A program made the translations under genes and the position numbers. 64,000 nt of DNA, taken from NCBI GenBank assembly GCA_900546635.1, contig URDS01000003.1, positions 1 through 64,000 of the forward strand, given 5' to 3'. The DNA comes from an uncultured Eubacteriales bacterium. GTDB lineage: Bacteria > Bacillota > Clostridia > Oscillospirales > CAG-272. Positions 1 through 7,496 of the stretch are shown piece by piece (position 1 is the stretch's first letter; the number at the start of each line of letters is the position of its first letter). The notes below the pieces were generated by a model that ran no database searches, was not told where the DNA came from, and saw only the letters and a program-made list of their open reading frames with translations.

Positions 1-89
1 CTTACAGGCGCGCGAGTGCCGCTGAGGGCGGCGCGACGGCGCGAGCGAACGCGCCCCATCGTCGAAAAACCTTGGTTTTTCGACGGTCT
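1..89 (+). repeat. Dispersed intergenic repeat, copy A (cut by window edge)
   Basis: This is the right part of a repeat family found at least seven times in the window. It contains the G+C-rich arm with alternating GCGCGA/GCGAGC words, followed by a near-perfect inverted repeat (60-85) whose stem reads CGTCGAAAAACC and whose two-base centre is TT. Other copies carry TT or AA at that centre, which marks orientation. The element probably continues left of the window. Confidence 0.75.
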
Positions 90-127
90 AAACGGACGGA
101 GATATAAAGAAATATCTCCGTCCGTTT
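90..127 (+). terminator. Rho-independent terminator-like hairpin
   Basis: A 16-bp stem (90-105 pairing with 112-127) with a six-base loop is followed by a T-rich run on the + strand. It most likely ends a gene lying left of the window. The stem is flanked by A/T on both sides, so it could also stop transcripts of the minus-strand MORN gene that ends at 343. Bases 128-342 show no further feature. Confidence 0.6.
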
Positions 128-342
128 TCTTTTCAAAATCAAGTAACTTTTTGTTCACTGCTTTCCAGCGCGGTTATGAATGGTATTCATCAGACGCGCC
201 GGTATAGGCTGTCAGCTTTGCGCTGCATGGTCGCATATAAAGGGATTCGGCGAACGCATGGCGATACCCTCTTTGTTTTCAGAGCTTTCGGAGGATTTTT
301 TTCAAGCTTTGAGCGCTTCAACGACCGCTTATCAAATCGCGG

Positions 343-1746
343 TTATCCGCCGACTGTGTTGCTGCCCGCCGTGCTGCTGATAATGACGCCGTTTTCAAAT
401 ATGCCGGTGATCGTCCGCCCGCTCGGCCAGGTATAGGTTCCCTCGCCGGTCAGCTGGTTGTCCTTAAAGCTGCCGGTATACGTTTCGCCGTTGGCAAAGG
501 TGTAGGTTCCCTGTCCGTTGCGCATGTCGTTTTTGTAGTTGCCCTCGTACACGTCGCCGTTGGCAAAAACCTGCTTGCCGTATCCCTCTTTAACGTCGTT
601 TACATAGGTGCCTTCAAAGGACGCCGCGCCGCTTGTGTATACGCCGCTTCCGTTCTTGCGTCCGGCGGCGAACTGCCCCTCATAGACGCTGCCGTCCGCG
701 TAGGTCAGCTTTCCGGCGCCTGCGGGATAATCGTTTTCAAAATTGCCCTCGTACACGTCGCCGCCGGCGTAGGTCAGCGTGCCGTAGCCGTTTTTGCGGT
801 CGTCGGCGAACAGGCCGGTATATACATCGCCGTTTGCATAGGTCAGCGTGCCCTGTCCCTCTTTTTTGTAATCCTCAAATCCGCCGACATACACGCTGCC
901 GTCCGAATAGGTGATTGTATTTCCCTCCGTCAGCCGGCCGCGGGTGCGCTGTCCGCCCGGATCCGAGGCGGAAATCCAGCCGCTTTCCGGCGCGCCGGAG
1001 CGAACAATGCCGAAAAATTTGATCGTGCGGCCGTCGGCGCAGGCGCTGCCCGTGTAGCGGACGCCGCAGAAGAACAAAACAAGAAAGATCAGCAGCAGCG
1101 CGCTGAGCGCAAGAAGCGCCGCGCGGAAGCGCGGATCCAGCTTTTTGCGCCGGTAGGGCGCTACGCGGCGTTTTTTCGGTTTCGGGGGTTTGTAACCGCC
1201 CTTTTTTCCGGCGTGCACATAGGTCGGAAATTCGTTTGTGTCCGCGCGCTCGTCCGCGTCGGCGCCGTAGCTGTAGCTTGTCCGCGCGGGAATATGGGCG
1301 GCGCTCTGCGTGCGCGGCGTTTTGGGCGCCGGGCGCACGGGAATTTGATTTTGTGTTCGCCCGCTTTCGGCTGTGCGCGCGCCGCCGGTGGTTTGGCGTG
1401 CGCCGCTGACCGTTTGGCGCGTGTCTTTGGCGGTTTGGCGTGCTTCGCCGGCGGGTTGGTACATACCGCCGGTCCGGCGCGCGCCGTTTGCAGTCGGATG
1501 CGCGTTGTCGGCTGTTCGCGTCCGCGCTTTGCGGGGCGCACCGCCGTAGGCGGGCGAAGCCGAAGCCGATTCATTTTTCGCGGTCTGTGAAACCGCGGCA
1601 GGGCGTTTGGTTTGGATCGCTGTACCGGCCGCCGCGTAATTTTTCGTCGCGGCAAACGCCTTTTGGCGTCTTGCGTCCCGCTCGCGCGCTTCGGCGAGCG
1701 CGGCCCGCTCGGCGGGCGTGGTCGGCGTATATTCGTTTTTCTCCAT
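343..1746 (-). CDS. MORN-repeat membrane protein
   Basis: The 467-residue protein has three parts. Residues 1-200 are low complexity, rich in Ala, Arg, Thr and Gln, and end in a strongly basic stretch (KKRR...RRKK). A single membrane segment follows at about 208-229. Residues 278 to about 455 form eight MORN repeats of about 23 residues (pattern YxxGxxYxGxFxxxxxxGxGxxT). The positive-inside rule puts the basic N-terminus in the cytoplasm and the MORN array outside. MORN arrays are beta-hairpin scaffolds that bind membranes or proteins; no enzymatic function can be read. The start ATG follows a GGAG-like site. It lies 15 bp downstream of the 1762-2316 gene, so the two are probably cotranscribed. 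Confidence 0.85.
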   Translation of the reverse strand: MEKNEYTPTTPAERAALAEARERDARRQKAFAATKNYAAAGTAIQTKRPAAVSQTAKNESASASPAYGGAPRKARTRTADNAHPTANGARRTGGMYQPAGEARQTAKDTRQTVSGARQTTGGARTAESGRTQNQIPVRPAPKTPRTQSAAHIPARTSYSYGADADERADTNEFPTYVHAGKKGGYKPPKPKKRRVAPYRRKKLDPRFRAALLALSALLLIFLVLFFCGVRYTGSACADGRTIKFFGIVRSGAPESGWISASDPGGQRTRGRLTEGNTITYSDGSVYVGGFEDYKKEGQGTLTYANGDVYTGLFADDRKNGYGTLTYAGGDVYEGNFENDYPAGAGKLTYADGSVYEGQFAAGRKNGSGVYTSGAASFEGTYVNDVKEGYGKQVFANGDVYEGNYKNDMRNGQGTYTFANGETYTGSFKDNQLTGEGTYTWPSGRTITGIFENGVIISSTAGSNTVGG

Positions 1747-1761
1747 TGGTCGTTCGCTCCG

Positions 1762-2316
1762 TCAATTTTTGATCATCGTGATGGCGTTGTCCGCCAGCAC
1801 CAGCAGTTCCGGGACAAAATACAGCAGGACAAAGCACAAAACCGTGCAAAGTACAAATGTGACCACCAGCGTCGCAAAACCGCCTTTTACCGGCTTGAAC
1901 CGCTTGTCTGCGATGTATTTGTCCTCCTCGCGAAGATAGAAGCGCGCGCGCTGCGTCTCCCCGTCGTTTGCGTTCGGATCCTCGGTGCGCACGTATTTGG
2001 AAAGGACGCTCGGACGCCGGAGGCTGCGTCGGATCAGGCGTTTGTCGCAGCCGATCTCCGCCAGCGTTTTGGCGTGTTCGGGCGTGAATGCGTCCGTTTT
2101 ATACAGGCGGCGAATCGGCCGGCCTAAAAAATCGCTCGAATAATAAACGCCGACCGAAGCCAAAAAGACGCCGGCGCAGATACCGATGATTAAAAAAATC
2201 AAAAATCGTTCTATTTCCGTCCCGTCAAAGTTTTGCAGAACCGCAAGGTCGGGTGAAAAGTATTTATAATAGAAGTATTCGCGAATTTCTTCCAGCATGG
2301 CTGAAAAATCCGACAT
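1762..2316 (-). CDS. Two-helix membrane protein of unknown function
   Basis: The 184-residue protein has two clear membrane segments, at about residues 36-60 and near the C-terminus (about 145-175). Between them is a charged, probably cytoplasmic region of about 85 residues. I do not recognise the family. The ATG at 2316 was chosen because AGGAGGA sits just upstream; the longer frame to 2436 has no such site and runs into tandem repeats. It lies directly upstream of the MORN gene on the same strand and may form an envelope complex with it, which is inference from position only. Confidence 0.7.
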   Translation of the reverse strand: MSDFSAMLEEIREYFYYKYFSPDLAVLQNFDGTEIERFLIFLIIGICAGVFLASVGVYYSSDFLGRPIRRLYKTDAFTPEHAKTLAEIGCDKRLIRRSLRRPSVLSKYVRTEDPNANDGETQRARFYLREEDKYIADKRFKPVKGGFATLVVTFVLCTVLCFVLLYFVPELLVLADNAITMIKN

Positions 2317-2457
2317 GGCTTTCCTCCTTGTCTTGTCAGTCCGCCGCGGCGGACAAAAAGTTATCGATGCGTTTCGGGTCAAAAGCCGCGCTTGTACCCG
2401 CTTGCATGGTATTTTGCATAAGACGGTTTTCCGCATGGGGCAGTTTCCGCGCAGATG

Positions 2458-2570
2458 TGATTTTTTTGCGTATGACGGCTTTTCGCGCGTGGATGATTTT
2501 TTTGCGTATGACGGTTTTCCGTGTGTGGATGATTTTCTGTGTATCGTGTTTTTTGGCGCGTGGGTTTTTG
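2458..2570 (+). repeat. Degenerate tandem repeat, about 36-39 bp unit, three copies
   Basis: Three imperfect copies of a unit beginning TGATTTTTTTGCGTATGACG and ending in a GCGTGGA-like word follow one another. They lie immediately left of the 8-bp minisatellite, in the 557-bp non-coding gap between the two-helix protein and parB. Confidence 0.7.
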
Positions 2571-2594
2571 TTTTTGCATAGGACGGTTCTTTCC

Positions 2595-2773
2595 GTATGC
2601 GGCTATACGGCTATACGGCTATACGGCTATACGGCTATACGGCTATACGGCTATGCGGCTATGCGGCTATACGGCTATACGGCTATGCGGCTATGCGGCT
2701 ATGCGGCTATAACGGCTATGCGGCTATGCGGCTATATGGGCAATACGACTATGCGGTTATACGGCTATACGGC
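2595..2773 (+). repeat. 8-bp minisatellite (CGGCTATA/CGGCTATG), about 22 units
   Basis: The octamer CGGCTATA and its variant CGGCTATG repeat almost without interruption for about 180 bp, in blocks of each variant. One unit carries an extra A (near 2711) and the last units are degenerate. All three frames stay open because 24 bp makes eight codons, but no start has a convincing ribosome site, so I treat it as non-coding. Confidence 0.95.
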
Positions 2774-2873
2774 GGCGTTTTGCAAGGGTGCGGACGTTCA
2801 AAAATAGGCTGTTTTTCGTAAAATAGGGAAGCGTAGTTCTTATATTCCGCAAAAATGGCCGCGATTTTCGGCT

Positions 2874-3755
2874 TTACTGCTCAATAATTTCCTCGCCGCA
2901 GAGTTTACGGAGCAGGATTTCCAGATCCTCGTCGTCCTCAAACGACACCTGCACGGATTTCGCATGCCCCCGGCGGTTGATGCGTACCCGGCGGCCGAGC
3001 AAATCCATCGCTTTGTGTTCGAGTTCGGCGTAATAGTCGATTTTGAGCCCCAGTTCGGGCACCGGTTCTTCGTCCCCCTGATGCGTCAGCTGATTTTCTT
3101 TTTTGACCAGTTCCTCGGCCGCGCGGACAGACAGGCCGCCGGCAACGATCTTGGCCGCGATGGCCGGTTCTTTTTCGCGGTCTTTCAGCGCGAGCAGGGC
3201 GCGCGCGTGTCCCGCGGAGAGTTCGCCCGTGCCGAGCATGGTCAGCACGTCGTCGGACAGGTCCAAAAGACGCAGCGCGTTGGTGATCGTGCTTCTGCCC
3301 TTGCCGACCTTTTGCGAAACTTCCTCCTGCGTAAGTCCGTAACTGCCGATCAGCGCGCGGTAAGCCTGCGCTTCTTCGATCGGATTCAAATTTTCCCGCT
3401 GAATGTTTTCAATCAGGGAAATCTGCGCGGTTTCGATGTCGCTTTTGTCTAAAATGATGACCGGAATTTCGGTGAGTCCCGCCATTTTAGACGCGCGGTA
3501 GCGGCGTTCGCCCGCGATGATCTGATAATGGCCGTCGGCGATTTCGCGCACCAGAATCGGCTGCAGGACGCCGTGGGCGGCAATGGAATCGGCCAGTTCG
3601 GCCAGCGCCTCGCCCTCAAAGATTTTGCGGGGCTGATCCGCTTTGGGTTCGATCAGTGAAAGGCGCAGTTTTGTGAGGCTGCCGCGTTCGTCTACCGTAT
3701 TGTCGTAGAAAATATTGTCAAATCCTTTTCCGAGTCCGGACGGCTTTTTCGCCAT
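2874..3755 (-). CDS. parB: Chromosome partitioning protein ParB (Spo0J-type)
   Basis: ParB is a CTP-dependent DNA clamp that loads at parS and spreads, organising the origin region for segregation. The 293-residue product has the N-terminal GLGKG peptide (7-11), the CTP-binding GERRYR motif at 82-87, the conserved ENIQRENL at 116-123 and a helix-turn-helix at about 141-162. A C-terminal dimerisation region follows. The length is typical of chromosomal Spo0J. The start follows an AGGGGGA site. It lies 178 bp downstream of parA on the same strand, wider than in most soj-spo0J pairs, with a hairpin in the gap. Two parS sites lie upstream of parA. Confidence 0.97.
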   Translation of the reverse strand: MAKKPSGLGKGFDNIFYDNTVDERGSLTKLRLSLIEPKADQPRKIFEGEALAELADSIAAHGVLQPILVREIADGHYQIIAGERRYRASKMAGLTEIPVIILDKSDIETAQISLIENIQRENLNPIEEAQAYRALIGSYGLTQEEVSQKVGKGRSTITNALRLLDLSDDVLTMLGTGELSAGHARALLALKDREKEPAIAAKIVAGGLSVRAAEELVKKENQLTHQGDEEPVPELGLKIDYYAELEHKAMDLLGRRVRINRRGHAKSVQVSFEDDEDLEILLRKLCGEEIIEQ

Positions 3756-3833
3756 AATGTTCCCCCTGTGCCCGCAGATTCAAAGCGTTTGACGCAATTT
3801 GAAGCGGGCGTATGATGAAATCGTTTTGCAAAA

Positions 3834-3855
3834 CGCCGTTTTTGAAAAAACGGCG
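3834..3855 (-). terminator. Hairpin between parA and parB
   Basis: The inverted repeat CGCCGTTTTT/AAAAACGGCG is followed, reading the minus strand, by TTTT. It may attenuate parA transcripts before parB. The two-base central loop would have to open further, so the call is tentative. Confidence 0.4.
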
Positions 3856-3933
3856 GATCCGTTTGGGCGCGCTTTTACGGGTGTGTTTTGTTTTTCGTGT
3901 GGTTTGCGTGTCCCCGCGCCGCCTGTTTCCCGC

Positions 3934-4695
3934 TCAGATGCGATCGAGCAGTTCTTTGGCGACTTCCAGATATTCAGCCGCGCCTCTTGAGGATTTGTCA
4001 TGATAGTATACGGGCGTGCCGAAGCCGGGCGCTTCGCTGAGCTTGACGTTTCTGGATACCGGCGTTTTGAAAAGCTTATCCGAATAATATTTTTTCAGTT
4101 CGGAAATGACCTGCATCGTCAAAATCAGGCGGCCGTTGAACATCGTCACCAGAATGCCGCAGATTTCGAGTTCGGGATTATAGAGCTGCTTGATTTTGCG
4201 GATGGTCAGCATCAACTGCGAAAGTCCCTCCAGCGCGTAGTATTCGCACTGCATCGGGATGATGACTGCGTCGGACGCGGCAAGCGCGTTGACCGTAATC
4301 ATGCCGAGCGAGGGCGGACAATCGATAAAGATATAATCGTATTCGTCCCGAAGTGTGGAAAGCTGATTTTTCAGGCGGTATTCCCGGTTGCTGAGTTGGT
4401 ACAAATCAAATTCTGCGCCGGCCAGCGAAATATTGGATGGAATTACGGAGAGATTTCTAAATTCGGTTTGAATGACGGCTTTTGCGGCGCCCACTTCATC
4501 GATCAGGATCTCATAAGAGGTTGCTTTCAGGTTCTTTTTGTTGATGCCGACGCCGCTGGTGGTATTTCCCTGCGGGTCCAAATCAATAAGCAGAACCTTT
4601 TTGTCCAATATCCCTACGGAAGCGGCGATATTGACTGCCGAGGTGGTTTTGCCCACGCCGCCCTTTTGGTTGGCAAAGGCGATGATTTTTCCCAT
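3934..4695 (-). CDS. parA: Chromosome partitioning ATPase ParA (Soj-type)
   Basis: ParA is a deviant-Walker ATPase that binds DNA non-specifically when ATP-bound and is stimulated by ParB, driving origin segregation and modulating replication initiation. The 253-residue product carries the deviant Walker A motif KGGVGKTT at residues 11-18 and a Walker B-type FIDCPPSLG, both standard. I chose the ATG at 4695, with GGAGGAAAG just upstream, because it gives the normal MGKIIAFANQKGG beginning; the frame is open 60 bp further. A TTGACT-17-TATAAT promoter lies about 100 bp upstream, followed by two parS sites. Confidence 0.97.
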   Translation of the reverse strand: MGKIIAFANQKGGVGKTTSAVNIAASVGILDKKVLLIDLDPQGNTTSGVGINKKNLKATSYEILIDEVGAAKAVIQTEFRNLSVIPSNISLAGAEFDLYQLSNREYRLKNQLSTLRDEYDYIFIDCPPSLGMITVNALAASDAVIIPMQCEYYALEGLSQLMLTIRKIKQLYNPELEICGILVTMFNGRLILTMQVISELKKYYSDKLFKTPVSRNVKLSEAPGFGTPVYYHDKSSRGAAEYLEVAKELLDRI

Positions 4696-4791
4696 ACTTT
4701 CCTCCAAATGTGCATAAACAAAGCTGTTAAAGGTTTCCGGTTGTCGAAGCCGCAAATAAAGGTCATGCGCGAAAATTGCGGCGTATACTGT

Positions 4792-4820
4792 ATTATACCA
4801 TCAAATTGGGGGCAAGTCAA
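4792..4820 (-). promoter_or_regulatory. SigA-type promoter for parA-parB
   Basis: Read on the minus strand the sites are TTGACT (4820-4815) and TATAAT (4797-4792), with a 17-bp spacer. It points to parA, with about 90 bp of leader. The nearer parS site is about 59 bp upstream of the -35 box. Confidence 0.8.
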
Positions 4821-4878
4821 CCGGGAAACCGATGAAGCTGCGTTTTTCACATAAAAAACACATGGGGGTTTGAAAAAA

Positions 4879-4894
4879 TGTTTCACGTGAAACC
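4879..4894 (+). promoter_or_regulatory. parS site 1
   Basis: TGTTTCACGTGAAACC matches the conserved ParB-binding palindrome TGTTTCACGTGAAACA at 15 of 16 positions, including the whole symmetrical core. It lies upstream of parA, the usual setting of origin-proximal parS sites in Firmicutes. Confidence 0.95.
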
Positions 4895-4935
4895 ATGTCC
4901 CGGACTTTTTTGGCATATGCGGTTCTTGCGCGTGA

Positions 4936-4951
4936 TGTTTCACGTGAAACC
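4936..4951 (+). promoter_or_regulatory. parS site 2
   Basis: This is a second copy of TGTTTCACGTGAAACC, 57 bp from the first and in the same orientation. A degenerate half-site (CATGTGAAACA) follows directly at about 4951-4961. Confidence 0.95.
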
Positions 4952-4961
4952 ATGTGAAACA

Positions 4962-5636
4962 CAAGATGTTGTTTCAAATTCCGAATCAATGGACTATATA
5001 TTGTGTCAAGATCAAAAATGCAGGATGAATGCCGCCCTCTATGCCCGGCGCGAACAATTTTTGCGGTTTTGTTTAAATCTTCATATATATAAATAGGAAG
5101 ATTTATCAAAAAAATTTTCCGGTTTTCCCTTTTTGCGGTTTTGCGGAACGGCGGTTTTGTAAAACGGCAAACCCTGTTCGGACGGCATAGGTTTGACCGG
5201 AATCCAATTATCAAGGCGCGCATATAGTAAAAAATAGGAAATGAAAACAGAAAACGGATGAGACCGCCGGTAAAGGCGGCGCGAAGCCCGAAATCTGATT
5301 TTAAGCGGGCTTTTGGGAGATAGAATTTTGGCTTTTCGGATCGGGTACATATATATGATTGGTAAGAAGTTGAAAAAGCGGCGGCGGCATTCGACGTTTG
5401 TGCGACAAAAAACGGGCAGGCGGAGATTTGAATATGTCCCTCTGCGAATGTTCAAAGAAAAATTTTTTCTGACGGCAAAACGGAACCGCTGCGCGCTTTT
5501 TTTCGGTTCAAATTTCTTTGAAAGCCTATAAAAATTCAGGAGATTTTTTACAGACGGCGTATAAAATTCAGAAAAACGGGCAACCCTTTCTGCGGCACGG
5601 GAGAATATTGGCAATGTGAAGATTTGCAAAAAAGTG
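4962..5636. other. Non-coding, relatively A+T-rich interval
   Basis: About 670 bp between the parS sites and the SleB-like gene carry no gene I can support. Both strands have open frames, but they are basic, low-complexity and lack ribosome sites. I looked for DnaA boxes (TTATCCACA-like) because of the nearby parS sites and saw no cluster. Confidence 0.5.
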
Positions 5637-5665
5637 TTGACAAAGGAGGAAGTGTGTGCTAACAT
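5637..5665 (+). promoter_or_regulatory. Promoter with extended -10 for the SleB-like gene
   Basis: TTGACA (5637-5642) and TAACAT (5660-5665) are 17 bp apart, and TG one base upstream of the -10 makes it an extended -10. A palindrome ACATGT-A-ACATGT (5662-5674) overlaps the -10 and the expected start point and could be an operator. The leader is about 115 nt. Confidence 0.7.
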
Positions 5666-5787
5666 GTAACATGTTTTCGTCAGGTTATCTGAGAAACGCG
5701 GTAAAAAACGTTTTCAAACCGATACAAATGACGAAACATTCTGCCTGTGGCAGAAGGGAAACCCCATATTTTGAAAGGAGAAGCAAG

Positions 5788-6630
5788 ATGAATCTATGCA
5801 GGAAGGCTGCGCTGCTGTTTGCTCTGGCGGCGCTCTCTGTAATGCTGATGTCATTTACTTGCGCGGCCTCGGAAAATACCGGTGATTCCATTGATCTTTA
5901 TGTGAACAGCGTCCCTGTGGACGGCGCCGTGCTCGTAGACGGTACGGCGTATGCTCCTTATCGCATTTTGGTCAGCGCGATTGATCCTGCGGCGGCTTAT
6001 GATTGGGACGGAGATACCCGTGCCTCGGTTGCCGTCAGCGAGGGCATTGAGATCCGTGCGTATGCGGATCAGCATTACATCGAAGCCAACGAAAGAGTTC
6101 TTTATAACGAAACGGCAAAAAATTTGACAGTTGAGGATGTGTTGTACATTCCGGTTCGCTCTGTAGCCCGCGCCTATTCGCTCGAATGCGAGTGGAGCGC
6201 AAAGGAAGAGGCGGTTTATCTGAGCGGTACGGTCACGCCGATTGTGAGCGGCGATGAATTTTATGATGAAGACGTTCTCTATTGGCTCTCCCGTATCATT
6301 TCGGCCGAGAGTCGCGGCGAACCGATGCTCGGACAGATCGCCGTCGGCAATGTCGTGCTGAACCGCACGGAGGACGGATCGTTCCCGGATACGGTTTACG
6401 GCGTGATTTTCGACCGCAAGAACGGAACGCAGTTTACGCCGGCGGCGAGCGGGTCGATCTACAATGATCCGACCGAGGACGCCGTGCGCGCGGCAAAAAT
6501 CGTACTGGAAGGCGTTGAGGTCGTGGAGGACGCGCTGTTCTTCTGCGCCGGCCGCGTGAGCAGCGGAAGCTGGATGGATAAGAACCGCGAATACGTGGAG
6601 ACTATCGGCAATCACGTGTTTTACGCCTGA
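5788..6630 (+). CDS. Secreted SleB-type cell-wall hydrolase with stalk domain
   Basis: The 280-residue protein begins with a signal peptide (about 1-27) and a region resembling the copper-amine-oxidase N-terminal stalk domain (about 33-147; VDGTAYAPYRILV and VLYIPVRSVARAY). It ends in a hydrolase_2 (SleB) domain at about 162-280. SleB enzymes are lytic transglycosylases of peptidoglycan; the expected catalytic Glu is E174 in SAESRGE, and VLNR and the NGTQFTP region are standard. SleB acts in germination of spore-formers, but this domain also occurs in vegetative wall hydrolases, so the role is open. The start follows AAAGGAGAAGCAAG. It has its own promoter and a strong downstream terminator, so it is monocistronic. 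Confidence 0.88.
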   Translation: MNLCRKAALLFALAALSVMLMSFTCAASENTGDSIDLYVNSVPVDGAVLVDGTAYAPYRILVSAIDPAAAYDWDGDTRASVAVSEGIEIRAYADQHYIEANERVLYNETAKNLTVEDVLYIPVRSVARAYSLECEWSAKEEAVYLSGTVTPIVSGDEFYDEDVLYWLSRIISAESRGEPMLGQIAVGNVVLNRTEDGSFPDTVYGVIFDRKNGTQFTPAASGSIYNDPTEDAVRAAKIVLEGVEVVEDALFFCAGRVSSGSWMDKNREYVETIGNHVFYA

Positions 6631-6743
6631 GTAGGGCGGTGAATTTTCACATTGCTTTTTGCGCCCCGCACGCCGCGGCAGTGCGGCACACCGGTAATCG
6701 CGGGGAAGAAAGCGCGGTGAAAAGATTGAGCAAACAAGTTTAT

Positions 6744-6785
6744 AAAAAGGGAGGCAAAGCGAGTTTTCGCTTTGCCTCCCTTTTT
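6744..6785. terminator. Strong bidirectional terminator
   Basis: A perfect 19-bp stem with a short loop (GTT) carries A-runs before and T-runs after, so it works on either strand. It ends the SleB-like transcript. Confidence 0.9.
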
Positions 6786-6942
6786 GACCGCTGCAAAGAA
6801 GAAAGCAGACCGCCAAGGGATTGTAAAGGCGCTGCGTCATACAAAAGCGCGATTTTTCACATAGGGACGGGGCTTTTTTTCGCGGAGCGGGGCAAAATCC
6901 GCCCGTATGACAGCCGAAACCGCCGCAGAACCGGAATGTTTT

Positions 6943-7289
6943 CGGAGCGGGCGAGGCTGTTCCGGCGGGACAAGGTGGCGGTGCGAGCGGATTTGAGCGA
7001 ACGAAGCTGTTCCGACGGGACAAGGTGGCGGGGCGGATTCGAGCGGGCGAGGCTGTTTCCCGGCGGGGATGAGGTGGCGGGGCGAGCGGATTTGAGTGGA
7101 CGAGGCTGTTCCGGCAGGAGCGAGGTGGCGGGGCGAGCGGATTCAAGCGGACGAGGCTGTTCCCGGCGGGGACAAGGTGGCGGGGCGAGCGGATTCGAGC
7201 GGACGAAGCTGTTCCCGGCGGGGACAAGGTGGCGGGGCGAGCGGATTTGAGCGGACGAGGCTGTTTCCCGGCGGGACAAGGTGGCCGGA
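6943..7289 (+). repeat. Minisatellite of about 50-57 bp units, about seven copies
   Basis: Units containing GAGGCTGTTCCC, GGCGGGACAAGGTGGC and GGGCGAGCGGATT follow head to tail, with small length differences and a few substitutions. The array fills most of the gap between the terminator at 6744 and the hisS promoter. Long open frames across it on both strands are translations of the repeat, not genes. Confidence 0.93.
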
Positions 7290-7387
7290 GCGGGGGCTGC
7301 GGCGCGGTCAAATACCGCTTTCTGCGGGGGCGGCGCGGTCGGAGCGGCATTCAACCATCCATGCGTGGCGGGTCTGCGCGCGGGCGG

Positions 7388-7416
7388 TTGACAAGCGCGC
7401 GGCGGCGGTGTATAAT
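7388..7416 (+). promoter_or_regulatory. Consensus SigA promoter for hisS
   Basis: Perfect TTGACA (7388-7393) and TATAAT (7411-7416) boxes are separated by 17 bp. Transcription should start near 7423, giving about 75 nt of leader with no T-box hallmarks. Confidence 0.92.
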
Positions 7417-7496
7417 GTGTACATAATTTTACCCATATTGCCGGAATCTGCATGGTGCATACACACGATACCGGCGCTATAGACAAGGAGACCGTT

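Noticed and set aside
2458..2773. CRISPR array
   Set aside because: The units are contiguous with no unique spacers, and no cas genes are in the window.
2253..2807. Open frame through the 8-bp minisatellite
   Set aside because: Its eight-residue repeat arises because 24 bp equals three octamers; there is no ribosome site or non-repeat domain.
4696..5636. Replication origin next to parS
   Set aside because: No cluster of DnaA boxes or dnaA, dnaN, rpmH or gidB genes was visible, so I could not support an origin.
5081..5665. 194-codon minus-strand open frame upstream of the SleB-like gene
   Set aside because: It overlaps the promoter of the SleB-like gene, is rich in Arg/Phe/Lys with no domain and has no ribosome site.
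6639..7250. Open frames across the hisS-upstream minisatellite
   Set aside because: They are translations of the tandem repeat in a G+C-rich array and end at no sensible domain.
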